Assembly: GCF_040730185.1 (NCBI RefSeq)
Contig: NZ_CP160402.1
Coordinates: forward strand, 3,162,001 to 3,226,000
DNA from: Streptomyces sp. Je 1-332
GTDB taxonomy: Bacteria; Actinomycetota; Actinomycetes; Streptomycetales; Streptomycetaceae
Direction of reading: 5' to 3'
Length of the DNA stretch: 64,000 bases
Below are positions 16,598-25,396 of the stretch, piece after piece. Positions within the stretch are counted from its first letter, which is position 1; each line of letters starts with the position of its first letter. A program made the translations under genes and the position numbers. The notes under the pieces were generated by a model. The model did no database searches, was not told where the DNA came from, and saw only the letters and a program-made list of their open reading frames with translations.

Positions 16598-17704
16598 TTA
16601 CTTCTCCTGCTGCTTGCGCCAGCGAATTCCGGCTTCGAGGAAGCCGTCGATCTCGCCGTTGAACACGGACTCGGGGTTGCCCACTTCGCACTCCGTGCGC
16701 AGGTCCTTGACCATTTGGTACGGGTGCAGGACGTACGAACGCATCTGGTTGCCCCAGGAGTTGCCGCCGTCCCCCTTGAGGGCGTTCATCTTCGCCTGCT
16801 CCTCCTGGCGGCGGCGCTCGAGGAGCTTGGCCTGGAGGACGTTCATCGCGCTCGCCTTGTTCTGGATCTGCGAGCGCTCGTTCTGACAGGAGACGACGAT
16901 GCCGGTGGGGATGTGCGTCAGGCGGACCGCGGAGTCGGTCGTGTTGACGCCCTGGCCGCCGGGGCCGGACGAGCGGTAGACGTCGATACGCAGCTCGGAC
17001 TCGTCGATCTCGATGTGGTCGGTCTGCTCGACCACCGGGAGGATCTCGACTCCGGCGAAGGAGGTCTGGCGGCGCCCCTGGTTGTCGAAGGGCGAGATGC
17101 GGACGAGACGGTGCGTGCCCTGCTCGACCGAGAGCGTGCCGTACGCGTACGGGACCTGGACGGCGAAGGTGGTCGACTTGATGCCGGCCTCTTCCGCGTA
17201 CGAGGTTTCGTAGAGCTCCGTCTTGTAGCCATGGCGCTCGGCCCACCGCAGGTACATGCGCTGCAGCTTCTCGGCGAAGTCGGAGGCGTCGACGCCGCCG
17301 GCCTCCGCGCGGATGGTGACGAGCGCCTCACGCGCGTCGTACTCCCCGGAGAGGAGCGTGCGGACCTCCATCTCGTCCAGCGCCTTCTTGACGGCCGTGA
17401 GCTCGGTCTCGGCCTCGGCGCGGGTGTCCGGGTCGTCCTCCTCCTCGGCCATCTCGAAGAGCACGCTGAGGTCGTCGATACGCCCGCGCAGGGCCTCGGC
17501 CTTCCGCACCTCCGCCTGGAGGTGGCTCAGCTTGCTGGTGATCTTCTGTGCCGCTTCCGGGTCGTCCCACAGGGACGGCGCGGCCGCCTGCTCCTCGAGC
17601 ACGGCGATGTCTGCCCTCAGCTTGTCGAGGTCCAGGACGGCCTCGATCGACTCCATGGTCGAGGAGAGGGACTTGAGCTCTTCGGATACATCGACGACTG
17701 CCAC
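16598..17704 (-). CDS. prfB: peptide chain release factor 2
   Basis: A 368-residue class I release factor for UGA/UAA stops. The tripeptide anticodon SPF is in [15 protein letters not shown] and the GGQ motif is in [17 protein letters not shown]. The frame is continuous from the GTG at 17704; there is no in-frame TGA near codon 25, so the programmed frameshift known from many other bacteria is absent. Length is normal. It is separated from the pkaB end by about 0.87 kb of repeats and ends at a strong terminator. Confidence 0.97.
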   Translation of the reverse strand: MAVVDVSEELKSLSSTMESIEAVLDLDKLRADIAVLEEQAAAPSLWDDPEAAQKITSKLSHLQAEVRKAEALRGRIDDLSVLFEMAEEEDDPDTRAEAETELTAVKKALDEMEVRTLLSGEYDAREALVTIRAEAGGVDASDFAEKLQRMYLRWAERHGYKTELYETSYAEEAGIKSTTFAVQVPYAYGTLSVEQGTHRLVRISPFDNQGRRQTSFAGVEILPVVEQTDHIEIDESELRIDVYRSSGPGGQGVNTTDSAVRLTHIPTGIVVSCQNERSQIQNKASAMNVLQAKLLERRRQEEQAKMNALKGDGGNSWGNQMRSYVLHPYQMVKDLRTECEVGNPESVFNGEIDGFLEAGIRWRKQQEK

Positions 17705-17811
17705 GGGACCAGCCTAACGGCTGGACGCAAGCGGTCGGGCCCCCCGGCCTGGGGGGCAGCTTTCCTCTGGCCCCTGGGCCTGCCGCGCGGGTCCTGGCCG
17801 GGGGCATCCCC

Positions 17812-18020
17812 GCTCGGCGGCACGCCTGCCCTCCGGCGGGCGCGGAGGCCCTCCGCTCGGCGGTACGCCCGCCCTCCGCCGGGCGCGGAGACCCTCCGCT
17901 CGGCGGCACGCCCGCCCTCCGCCGGGCGCGGAGACCCTCCGCTCGGCGGTACGCATGCCGTCCGGCGGGCGCGGAGACCCTCCGCTCGGCGGTACGCATG
18001 CCGTCCGGCGGGCGGCTGGG
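17812..18020. repeat. 43-bp tandem repeat, about five copies
   Basis: The core GCTCGGCGG recurs at 17812, 17855, 17898, 17941 and 17984, an exact 43-base period. Units share GCTCGGCGGYACGC and TCCGSCGGGCGCGGAG and differ at a few positions; the last is truncated. The period is not a multiple of three, so the array is not a protein repeat. It is non-coding and lies about 100 bases upstream of prfB. Each unit can fold on itself through CCGCTCGGCGG-like inverted parts. Confidence 0.85.
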
Positions 18021-18139
18021 GTCGGTCTGGGCCGCCGCTTCGCGGCGGATCTCTCCCGCCCACCCACCCGATCACCCCGCAGTCGCCCCGTCGTCGCCCT
18101 TACCCGGGGCGCTCGGGCGGGGGCGGGCGGGAGACCCCG

Positions 18140-18510
18140 GTGCCGCTCACGCGGGTACCGAGGTGGCGCCGGTGACCGGGTGGGCGGGATGCCCCGGGCC
18201 CGCTGACACCGGTACCGACGTGGTGCCGGGTGATCGGGTGGGTGGGCGGGAGGCTCCCGTGCCGCTCACGCCGGTACCGATGTGGCACCGGTGACCGGGC
18301 GGGTGGGATGCCCCGGGCCCGCTGACACCGGTACCGACGTGGTGCCGGGTGGGCGGGAGACCCCGGTGCCGCTCACGCCGGTACCGATGTGGCGCCGGTG
18401 ACCGGGCGGGCGGGATGCCCCGGGCCCGCTCACACCGGTACCGACGTGGCGCCGGGTGATCGGGCGGGCGGGTGGGAGACTCCGGTGCCGCTCACACCGG
18501 TACCGATGTG
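18140..18510. repeat. GGTACC-centred tandem repeat array, seven copies
   Basis: GGTACC occurs at 18154, 18211, 18273, 18330, 18380, 18437 and 18499, each inside CGGTACCGAYGTGG. Spacings are 57, 62, 57, 50, 57 and 62 bases, so two alternating half-units make a unit of about 119 bases; the 50 marks a shortened unit. One half-unit carries CCGCTCACGC, the other CCGCTGACAC. No start codon with a ribosome site fits, so I treat it as non-coding. With the 43-bp array it fills the prfB-pkaB gap (17705-18576). Confidence 0.85.
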
Positions 18511-18576
18511 GCGCCGGTGGCCGGGCGGAGGCATTCGGCGCGGAGCGGCGGGACTGGGGCCCAGAATGAGGGAGGG

Positions 18577-19815
18577 TCAGGGCGCCGAAGGGGCGGAGTT
18601 CTTCGTGTCCTGGGGGGTTCCGTTCGCGTCGTCACCGTTCGTGGCCGCCCACGTACCGATCCCGGCTGCAGCGACGAGCACCGCTCCCGCCACGCCCAGC
18701 GTGATCCTGCGGCGGCGGGCGGAGGAGCGGTGGCGGGCCGAGCCGGGGCGGGCGGAGCCGGAGGCGCGGGGAGCGCGGGCCGTGCCTCGGGCGCCCCCGG
18801 CGAGCTCGTCGGGCCCCGGGACCCGCATGGAGGTGTGGGTGTCGCGGTTCGAGTCGGGGGACGAGGCGGGGACCAGGGGGACCGCCCCGCGCCGGGGCGC
18901 GCCCGGAGCCGCCGCCGGAGGGGCCGGCTCGTCCTCCGCCTCCTCGGGCGGCGCCTCCGTGTCCGGCTCGTCCACGTCCAGCGGCGGCATCCCCGCCACG
19001 AGCGACTGCAGCTCCCGCAGCCGCGCCGCGAGCTCCGAGGCCCGCAGACGGGACGCCGGGGCCTTCGCCAGGCACTGGACCATCAGCTGCCACAGCTCGT
19101 CCGGGATACCAGGGAGGGGGACGACCGTTTCTGTCACGTGGCGGCGCAGGACCGCTCCGGGGTGGCCTCCCCCGAAGGGGGTGAAGCCCGCGAGCAGCTC
19201 GTACAGGACCGTGGCGAGGGCGTAGATGTCGACGGCCGCGCGCGGGGGCAGGCCCTCGATGATCTCCGGGGCGAGGTAGTCCGGCGTACCGATGATCTTC
19301 GTCGCGCGGGTCCTGCGCGGGGAGTCGATCAGCTTGGCGACGCCGAAGTCCGTGAGCAGGGCGGGGTGCGAGCCCCCGGGGCCCAGCGGTCCCTGCATGT
19401 CGAGCAGGACGTTCTCCGGCTTCACGTCACGGTGCACGATCCCCGCCGCGTGCGCCGCCGCGAGGCCGTCCGCCACGTCGGCCACGATCGCCACCGCCGC
19501 CTCCGGAGCGAGGCGGCGCTCGCGGTCGAGGCGGGTACGCAGGTCCGTGCCGCGGACGAGGTCCATGACCAGGGCGAGATCGTTCCCGTCGACCACCAGG
19601 TCGTGGACGCCCACCACGCGCGCGTGGTCGAGGCTGAGCAGGGCCGTGCGCTCCTGGACGAAGCGGCCGACCAGCTCCTGGTCGGACGCGAGGTCCTCGC
19701 GCAGCAGCTTGATGGCGACGGGACCCTCGGGTCCCTCGCCGAGCCACACCGTGCCGGCGCTGCCCCGACCAAGGATCTGGTGGGCGGTGTACCGGCTGCC
19801 GATCTTGCGTGCCAA
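18577..19815 (-). CDS. pkaB: membrane Ser/Thr protein kinase, PkaB-like
   Basis: A 412-residue Hanks-type kinase. The catalytic domain (about 8-265) has the P-loop GRGSAGTV, VAIKLL Lys, HRDVKPEN, DFGVAKL and APEII; then a Pro/Ala/Glu-rich juxtamembrane stretch, one helix (about 371-390) and a very short outside tail with no sensor domain. The start is TTG at 19815 with GTAGGAGC just upstream. It follows pkaA by 142 bases. Size and pairing match the pkaA-pkaB pair of S. coelicolor, hence the symbol (synteny-based). Confidence 0.88.
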   Translation of the reverse strand: MARKIGSRYTAHQILGRGSAGTVWLGEGPEGPVAIKLLREDLASDQELVGRFVQERTALLSLDHARVVGVHDLVVDGNDLALVMDLVRGTDLRTRLDRERRLAPEAAVAIVADVADGLAAAHAAGIVHRDVKPENVLLDMQGPLGPGGSHPALLTDFGVAKLIDSPRRTRATKIIGTPDYLAPEIIEGLPPRAAVDIYALATVLYELLAGFTPFGGGHPGAVLRRHVTETVVPLPGIPDELWQLMVQCLAKAPASRLRASELAARLRELQSLVAGMPPLDVDEPDTEAPPEEAEDEPAPPAAAPGAPRRGAVPLVPASSPDSNRDTHTSMRVPGPDELAGGARGTARAPRASGSARPGSARHRSSARRRRITLGVAGAVLVAAAGIGTWAATNGDDANGTPQDTKNSAPSAP

Positions 19816-19957
19816 GACTGCTCCTACGGATGCGTGTTGGCGACAAAACTACGCGGCCTCGACGCCAACCTTCACTCCAGGAGCAGAAATCACCCCGCAG
19901 GTGTCGACAAATCCCCAGAGTCGGGAGGGGATTCGCCCACCACTGTCCGCCGGACGG

Positions 19958-21592
19958 CTACTTGCCGCCCAGTTTGCCCATCCAGCCGGAGACCGTGTCG
20001 TACCAGTCCGTCAGCTGTTCCCAGTAGCCCTTCGTCGTGCCGATCCACTCCTGGAGCGGGCTCAGCTCCCAGACGAGCCAGCTCGCCACGAAGAGGATGA
20101 TCAGCGTGAAGAGGCAACCCTTGAGGCAGCCGAGACCCGGGATCTTCATGCGGTTCGGGTTCGAGCCGCGCTGCCTGGGCTCACGCGGCGGCCGGCCCGC
20201 GGGCGGCTGCTGGGGCGGCGTCTGCTGCGGCGGCGCGTACTGCTGACGCTGCGGCTGCTGGGGCTGCTGCGGCTGGGGCGCGTACTGCTGACGCTGCTGC
20301 TGCGGCGCGTACTGCTGGGGACGCTGCTGGGGCTGCGGCTGCTGCACCTGGCGCTGGGGACGCCGGCGGCGCAGCGGGTCGTCGTTCGGGTCCAGGTACG
20401 ACTGGACCTGCGTCTGGTCGTTGCGGTCCCGCGCGGCCCGCATCTGGTTCTGCCAGGGGTGCGGGTCGTTCGGGTCGGCTCCGGGCTGGTTCGGCGGCAC
20501 CGGCGGCATGACGGCCGTCGGGTCGGCGGCGCCGCGGTTGCCCGCGTCCCCCGCGCCGGGGCCCGCGCCGGTGTTCTGCATGACGCTCGTCGCCGCGTTC
20601 GGGTCGTACGAGCCCGCGTTGTTCGGGAGCACCTGGGTGGGATCGGCGGCTCCGGCCGTCCCCGGCACCATGGCGGGGTCCGGGTCGGGCATCAGGAGGG
20701 CGCCCACGCCCTCCGCCGCGGCGATCTGCGCGCTGGACGCGTGCACACCCACGCCGTCCGCGACGGCCCGCAGGCCGCGCGCGAGGTTCTCGGCGCTCGG
20801 GCGGTGGTCGGGGTTCTTGCTGAGGCAGCGCTCTATGACCGTCCACAGCGGGTCCGGGACCGTGGAGGGGCGGCGCGGTTCGGCGCTCAGGTGCTGGTGC
20901 AGCACTTCCAGGGCCGAGCCGCCGCCGAAGGGCGGGCGTCCGGTGACGAGCTCGTACAGGAGGATGCCCGCGCCGTAGATGTCGACCGCGCTGGTCTGCG
21001 GGCGGCCCTCGGCGGACTCGGGCGCCACGTACGCGGGCGTGCCGACGAACTCGTGGGTGCGGGTCAGGCCCGGTGAGTCGGCGAGGCGCGCGATGCCGAA
21101 GTCGGTGAGCATCGGGTGCATCGCGCCGTCGGCGTCCTGCTTGAGCAGGACGTTCGCGGGCTTCAGGTCCCGGTGCACGACCCCGTCCGCGTGACTCGCG
21201 GCGAGGGCGTCGGCGATCTGGGCGGTCATGAGGGCCGCCGCGACCGGCGTGAGCGGGCCGTTCTCGCGGAGGTAGCGGTGCAGGTCAGGGCCCTCCACCA
21301 GGTCCATGACGAGCGCCAGGAGCTCCCCCTCGACGACCAGGTCACGGGTCCGCACGATGTTCGGGTGCGTGAGCCTGAGCAGGACGGATCGCTCGCGGAG
21401 GAACCGCATCACGATGTCCGCGTCGTTGGCGAGCTCCTCCTTGAGGACCTTGATCGCGACGGTCTCGCCGGGCTGGCCGGCGACGGCCGCCTCCGCACCC
21501 GCGGTCTCGCGCTGGCGGGCTCGCCAGACGGTGCCCGTGGCGCCGCGCCCGAGCGGCTCCTCGAGCAGGTACTTGCTGCCTACCGGCCGCAC
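19958..21592 (-). CDS. pkaA: membrane Ser/Thr protein kinase, PkaA-like
   Basis: A 544-residue Hanks-type kinase. The kinase domain (about 7-270) has GRGATGTV, VAIKVL, HRDLKPAN, DFGIARL and APES. A long juxtamembrane region follows, with a Gln/Pro-rich stretch (repeated QQYAPQ, about 415-480), one helix (about 500-520) and a short outside tail with two Trp-rich patches. The GTG at 21592 is chosen because CAGGGAGC lies 6-13 bases upstream and the protein then begins at the kinase fold; the frame remains open further upstream. It diverges from the FHA-FtsK gene with 425 bases between the starts. Confidence 0.88.
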   Translation of the reverse strand: MRPVGSKYLLEEPLGRGATGTVWRARQRETAGAEAAVAGQPGETVAIKVLKEELANDADIVMRFLRERSVLLRLTHPNIVRTRDLVVEGELLALVMDLVEGPDLHRYLRENGPLTPVAAALMTAQIADALAASHADGVVHRDLKPANVLLKQDADGAMHPMLTDFGIARLADSPGLTRTHEFVGTPAYVAPESAEGRPQTSAVDIYGAGILLYELVTGRPPFGGGSALEVLHQHLSAEPRRPSTVPDPLWTVIERCLSKNPDHRPSAENLARGLRAVADGVGVHASSAQIAAAEGVGALLMPDPDPAMVPGTAGAADPTQVLPNNAGSYDPNAATSVMQNTGAGPGAGDAGNRGAADPTAVMPPVPPNQPGADPNDPHPWQNQMRAARDRNDQTQVQSYLDPNDDPLRRRRPQRQVQQPQPQQRPQQYAPQQQRQQYAPQPQQPQQPQRQQYAPPQQTPPQQPPAGRPPREPRQRGSNPNRMKIPGLGCLKGCLFTLIILFVASWLVWELSPLQEWIGTTKGYWEQLTDWYDTVSGWMGKLGGK

Positions 21593-21895
21593 GTCATGCT
21601 CCCTGCTGATCTGCTGATCTGGCTGGTGTGTCCGGACCCGGCTACCCGCCGGAAGATGTTCCGACCCACTGTAATGCCGCCGAACGGGGCACCGGCCGGT
21701 CACATTCCGCCCCGGCCGCCGGGTGACCGGATAGCTGTTCGGTGGAAAGACGCCTCATGGATGCCGTTGGTTGCCGAATGGCGTCGAATTGACCTTCGTC
21801 ACGATGAGATGACCGGCGATCGCAACGGTCCAAGCAGGCACTTTTCCGAGCAGAGCCGACCAATCAAGATCACTTACGGGTGGCCGCCGGGCGTG

Positions 21896-21918
21896 TTGTC
21901 AGTGGCAGGTGCGAGGAT
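21896..21918 (+). promoter_or_regulatory. RecA-NDp / PafBC-type DNA-damage promoter motif
   Basis: TTGTCAGTGGC at 21896-21906, six bases, then GAGGAT at 21913-21918. The published consensus for the LexA-independent damage promoter first described for Streptomyces recA and later tied to PafBC in mycobacteria is TTGTCAGTGGC-N6-TAGggT; the first eleven bases and the spacing match exactly. It lies 100 bases upstream of the FHA-FtsK start, in the right orientation. The rest of the 425-base pkaA/FHA-FtsK gap shows no gene. Confidence 0.7.
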
Positions 21919-22017
21919 GCTTGTCTGTTACTGGCCGACGTGGCCGTGTGCGGTGGGGGGAATCACAGCGCGAGTCCCCGTGCCCTGCGGCAAGGGCAGA
22001 AGGGACCGCTGACGGCG

Positions 22018-25000
22018 ATGCAGATCCGGCTGACCGTCCTCGGGCCGCGCAGCGGCCAGACCGCCGAGCCCCATGGCCGCCCCGCCGTGCCCCGCGGCGC
22101 CAGTGACGTGCTGGTCACCGCCCCGGCGGGGACCGCTCTCGCCACGGTCGCCTCCGGTCTCGCCGCCGCCGTCGCGGGCGGCGAAGGCCCCCTCGTCCTG
22201 TACGCGGATTCGGAGCGCCTCGACACCCAGCGCTGCACCCTCGGGGAGCCCCCGCTGATAGACGGAGCGGTGCTCTCGCTCGGCTCCCCCGCCGAGCCAG
22301 GACCCGAACTGGCCGGAGCCGCCGCCCAGTTGCACGTGGTCGCGGGCCCCGACGCGGGCGGTGTGCACCTCCTGCACGGCGGCCAGATCCGGGTCGGCCG
22401 CTCGGCGGACGCGGACGTCCCGCTGGACGACCCGGACGTCTCGCGGCTGCACTGCGCGGTGACGCTCACCCCGGACGGCCAGGTCACCGTCACGGACCTC
22501 GGATCCACGAACGGCACGACGGTGGACGGCCACGAGATCACCGACCACCCGGTGCGCCTGACCCCCGGCTCCCTGCTGCGGCTCGGCGAGTCCGCGCTGC
22601 GCTTCACCGCCGGCGACGGGACAGGAGGCGCGCTGCCGACAGCCCCGGACGGCGAGGGGCACGTGCGCGTGCGGGTCGCCGCGAGCGCCGAAGCCACCCG
22701 CGGCGCGCCCCCGGAAGCGGGCGGCACGCCTGCTTCCGGCACCCACCATGCGTACGGCTCCGCGGGCTGGGGCGCATCGGGCGAGGAGAGCCAGGGCGGC
22801 GCCTTCGGGCAGACGCCCCTCGGCGAAGTGCCGCTCGTGCCCCAGCAGGGCGGCGCCCCGGATGCCGAGAGCACCCGCGTCGGCACCCCCGCGCGCGGGA
22901 CGCCCGTGCCGCGCACGCTCCGCAAGCGGGGCTCCCTGTCGTCCTGGGCCCGGCGGCTGACAGGCGCCCGCGACGACGATTATGGACCGGCGGGCCACGA
23001 AAACGATGCTTACGGGACCGGGAGCGCCGCCATCGCCCCGAAGCCGGCGGCCCCCACCCCGGAGGACCTCGCGGTGGCCGCCGCCGCGCGGACCCCGGAG
23101 TCCTGGCCCGACCCCGCGGCCCTGCTGCTCACGGCGCTGGGCCCGGGCCCACGCCTCTGGGAGCGCGGCCCCGGCCACCCCGAGGCACTCGCGGTCCGGC
23201 TCGGCACGGTGGACCGCGCGGCCCCGGACGAGCGGGGCCTGCTGCCCGCCGTCCCCGTGACCGTCAGCCTGCGGGAGGCGGGCGCGCTCGGCCTCGCGGG
23301 CCCGCGGGAGCGCCTGACGGGGCTCGCCCGCGCGGTCGTCGCCCAGCTCGCCGCGCTGCACTCCCCCGACGCCCTGGAGATCGTGCTGCTCAGCACGGAC
23401 CGCGCACGGCCCGCGCCGGAGCGCGCCGCCGAGTGGTCCTGGCTCGGCTGGCTCCCGCACCTGCGGCCCACGCACGGCCAGGACTGCCGCCTCCTCCTTG
23501 CCTACGACCGGGAGCAGGCGGCAGCGCGCACGGGCGAGCTGCTGCGACGCCTCGACGACCACGTGGCGGACAGGGCATCCGTGACGGACAGCTCCGGCGG
23601 CACTTCCCCCGACCTCGACCCCGGCCCCGACCCCGGCCCCGGCCCCGGCCCCCGCACCGTAGTCGTGGTGGACGGCGATCCCGGGTCCGCAGGGCTGCGC
23701 GAAGCCGTGGTGCGCCTTACGCGGGAAGGGGCCGCCGCCGGCATCCATGTCGTCTGCCTGGCGGAGACCCCCGCGGCGTCGCCCGCCTCCCCGGTGTCGG
23801 CCACGTACGAAGCCGCCTGCTCCGTGGCGCCCGCCTTCCGCGCCTGCGGTGCCGTCGCGCTGCTCAGCGGTGACGTGGCCACCGCGCTGCGGCTGCTGCG
23901 GACCGTGGACGGGCAGCCCGCGGGGCGCGGCACGGTCGCCGCGGTGGACGCGGTGTCGCAGGCCTGGGCCGAGCGGTTCGCCCGCGCCCTCGCGCCTTTC
24001 CGCACGGACGGGTCGCCCGGCGACGGGCACGCGCGCGTGTCCGCACCGCTGCCCCAGATGGCCCGGCTCCTGGACGAGTTGGGACTCGCACGGGCCACCC
24101 CCGCGTCCCTGATGGCGCGGTGGGCGGCGGCCGCCGATGACTCCGACGCGCTGGGCGGGCGTGCCTGGACGGTCCTCGGGGCGGGCCCGCGCGGCCCCGT
24201 GGTCGTGGACCTCACCTCCGAAGGCCCGCATCTCCTGGCCGAGGGCCCTTCGGGCAGCGGTCGTACGGAGCTGTTGCGCTCCATCGCCGCCTCGCTGGCC
24301 GCGGCGGAGCGCCCGGACCGCCTCGGCATGGTCCTGATCGACGGGCGGGACAGCACGGGAAGTGGGGGCAGCGGCACGAACGGGGGGAACGTAAAGCTGG
24401 TCGAGGGCCTCGCGGTCTGCATGGACCTGCCGCACGTCACGACCCATCTCGCCGCCAACGACCCCGTGCGGATGCGGGAGTTCGCCCAGTCGCTGACCGC
24501 CGAACTGAAGCGCCGGGCCGAGCTGCTCGGACGGCTCGGGTTCACCGAGTGGCACGCGCAGCGCCCTTCGGCCGGCGCGGGCAGCGTGACAGGCGCGGGA
24601 AGCCTGGCGGGCGGGGGCGGCGTGGACACCGTGGTCGCCATGAGCCCCGGGGGCGATCTCGACCCGCCGCCGAGTTCCACGATGCGGCTGCGGCCCGCCG
24701 CCGCCCGCAAGGGGGCGGAGCCGGGACCCCCGCTGCCCCGTCTCGTCGTCCTCGTCGACGACTTCGACGCGCTGCTCTCGCCCGCTCTCGGGTCACCGGG
24801 GCGCCCCGCCGCGGGGTCCGTCGTGCGGGCGCTCGAAGCGGTGGCCCGGGACGGGGAGCGGCTCGGGGTGCATCTGGTGGCCACCACCGCGCGCAGTGAG
24901 CGGACCGCGGAGACGGAGCTGGGGCGGCGGGCGGCTCTGCGGATCGTCCTGGACGCCGTCACGCCGGGGCCGGAGGAGCCCGCCCCGGGGCGAGGAGAGC

Positions 25001-25242
25001 TCCGCACTGCCGATGGGCGGACAAGTCCCTTCCAGGCAGGACGAGTTACGGGCCGCATTCCTCGTACGTCCACGGTGCGGCCCACGGTGGTCCCCCTGGA
25101 GTGGGAGCGGATGGGCGACCCTCCGGCCCGTCGCCCGGTGCGCGAACTGGGCAACGGGCCAACGGACTTGGCGCTCCTGGCCAGCGCGTTGGAGCGCGCC
25201 GCCCGCTCCGTCGCCGCGGATCAGGTGCCGTCTCTGCTGTAA
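22018..25242 (+). CDS. FHA-domain FtsK/SpoIIIE-type ATPase
   Basis: A 1074-residue cytoplasmic protein. Residues 1-100 form a ubiquitin-like/EccC-type N-domain; an FHA phosphothreonine-binding domain follows (about 103-198, with VGRS, SRLH and STNGT). A long disordered Gly/Pro/Ala linker leads to FtsK/SpoIIIE-like domains: Walker A GPSGSGRT at 743-750, a Walker B-like VVLVDDFDAL near 905. No membrane helices are visible, unlike true FtsK or EccC. The ATG at 22018 is chosen; a more upstream frame overlaps the promoter motif. It faces the pkaA/pkaB kinases, which could supply the phospho-Thr ligand for the FHA domain (inference). The substrate moved, DNA or protein, is unknown. Confidence 0.82.
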   Translation: MQIRLTVLGPRSGQTAEPHGRPAVPRGASDVLVTAPAGTALATVASGLAAAVAGGEGPLVLYADSERLDTQRCTLGEPPLIDGAVLSLGSPAEPGPELAGAAAQLHVVAGPDAGGVHLLHGGQIRVGRSADADVPLDDPDVSRLHCAVTLTPDGQVTVTDLGSTNGTTVDGHEITDHPVRLTPGSLLRLGESALRFTAGDGTGGALPTAPDGEGHVRVRVAASAEATRGAPPEAGGTPASGTHHAYGSAGWGASGEESQGGAFGQTPLGEVPLVPQQGGAPDAESTRVGTPARGTPVPRTLRKRGSLSSWARRLTGARDDDYGPAGHENDAYGTGSAAIAPKPAAPTPEDLAVAAAARTPESWPDPAALLLTALGPGPRLWERGPGHPEALAVRLGTVDRAAPDERGLLPAVPVTVSLREAGALGLAGPRERLTGLARAVVAQLAALHSPDALEIVLLSTDRARPAPERAAEWSWLGWLPHLRPTHGQDCRLLLAYDREQAAARTGELLRRLDDHVADRASVTDSSGGTSPDLDPGPDPGPGPGPRTVVVVDGDPGSAGLREAVVRLTREGAAAGIHVVCLAETPAASPASPVSATYEAACSVAPAFRACGAVALLSGDVATALRLLRTVDGQPAGRGTVAAVDAVSQAWAERFARALAPFRTDGSPGDGHARVSAPLPQMARLLDELGLARATPASLMARWAAAADDSDALGGRAWTVLGAGPRGPVVVDLTSEGPHLLAEGPSGSGRTELLRSIAASLAAAERPDRLGMVLIDGRDSTGSGGSGTNGGNVKLVEGLAVCMDLPHVTTHLAANDPVRMREFAQSLTAELKRRAELLGRLGFTEWHAQRPSAGAGSVTGAGSLAGGGGVDTVVAMSPGGDLDPPPSSTMRLRPAAARKGAEPGPPLPRLVVLVDDFDALLSPALGSPGRPAAGSVVRALEAVARDGERLGVHLVATTARSERTAETELGRRAALRIVLDAVTPGPEEPAPGRGELRTADGRTSPFQAGRVTGRIPRTSTVRPTVVPLEWERMGDPPARRPVRELGNGPTDLALLASALERAARSVAADQVPSLL

Positions 25243-25396
25243 CGCCCGCCCGGTGGGGATGCCCCGCAGGTCATGGCGCCACGTCACAACGCCATCACGA
25301 TCACCGGGTTGACACTGTTTGCGCTCTTGCCGCCCCTCCCCGCGCGGGCGTAGACAGACCGCACGGCACTCGCCAGGGCAGAGAAACGGGGCAGTG

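Noticed and set aside
16598..17704. Programmed +1 frameshift in prfB
   Set aside because: The frame is continuous from the GTG start through both the SPF and GGQ motifs, with no in-frame TGA near codon 25.
17328..18500. Reading frames through the two tandem arrays
   Set aside because: The 43-base period shifts frame at each copy and the products are Arg/Pro/Gly repeats without start signals; the region is better explained as non-coding repeat DNA.
17812..18510. Possible CRISPR array
   Set aside because: There are no unique spacers between repeats, the units themselves vary, and no cas genes are present.
25309..25355. TTGACA plus TAGACA as a promoter of the ABC importer
   Set aside because: TTGACA at 25309 is too far from TAGACA near 25351, and the closer TTGCCG pairing is only a loose match; no confident promoter can be named.
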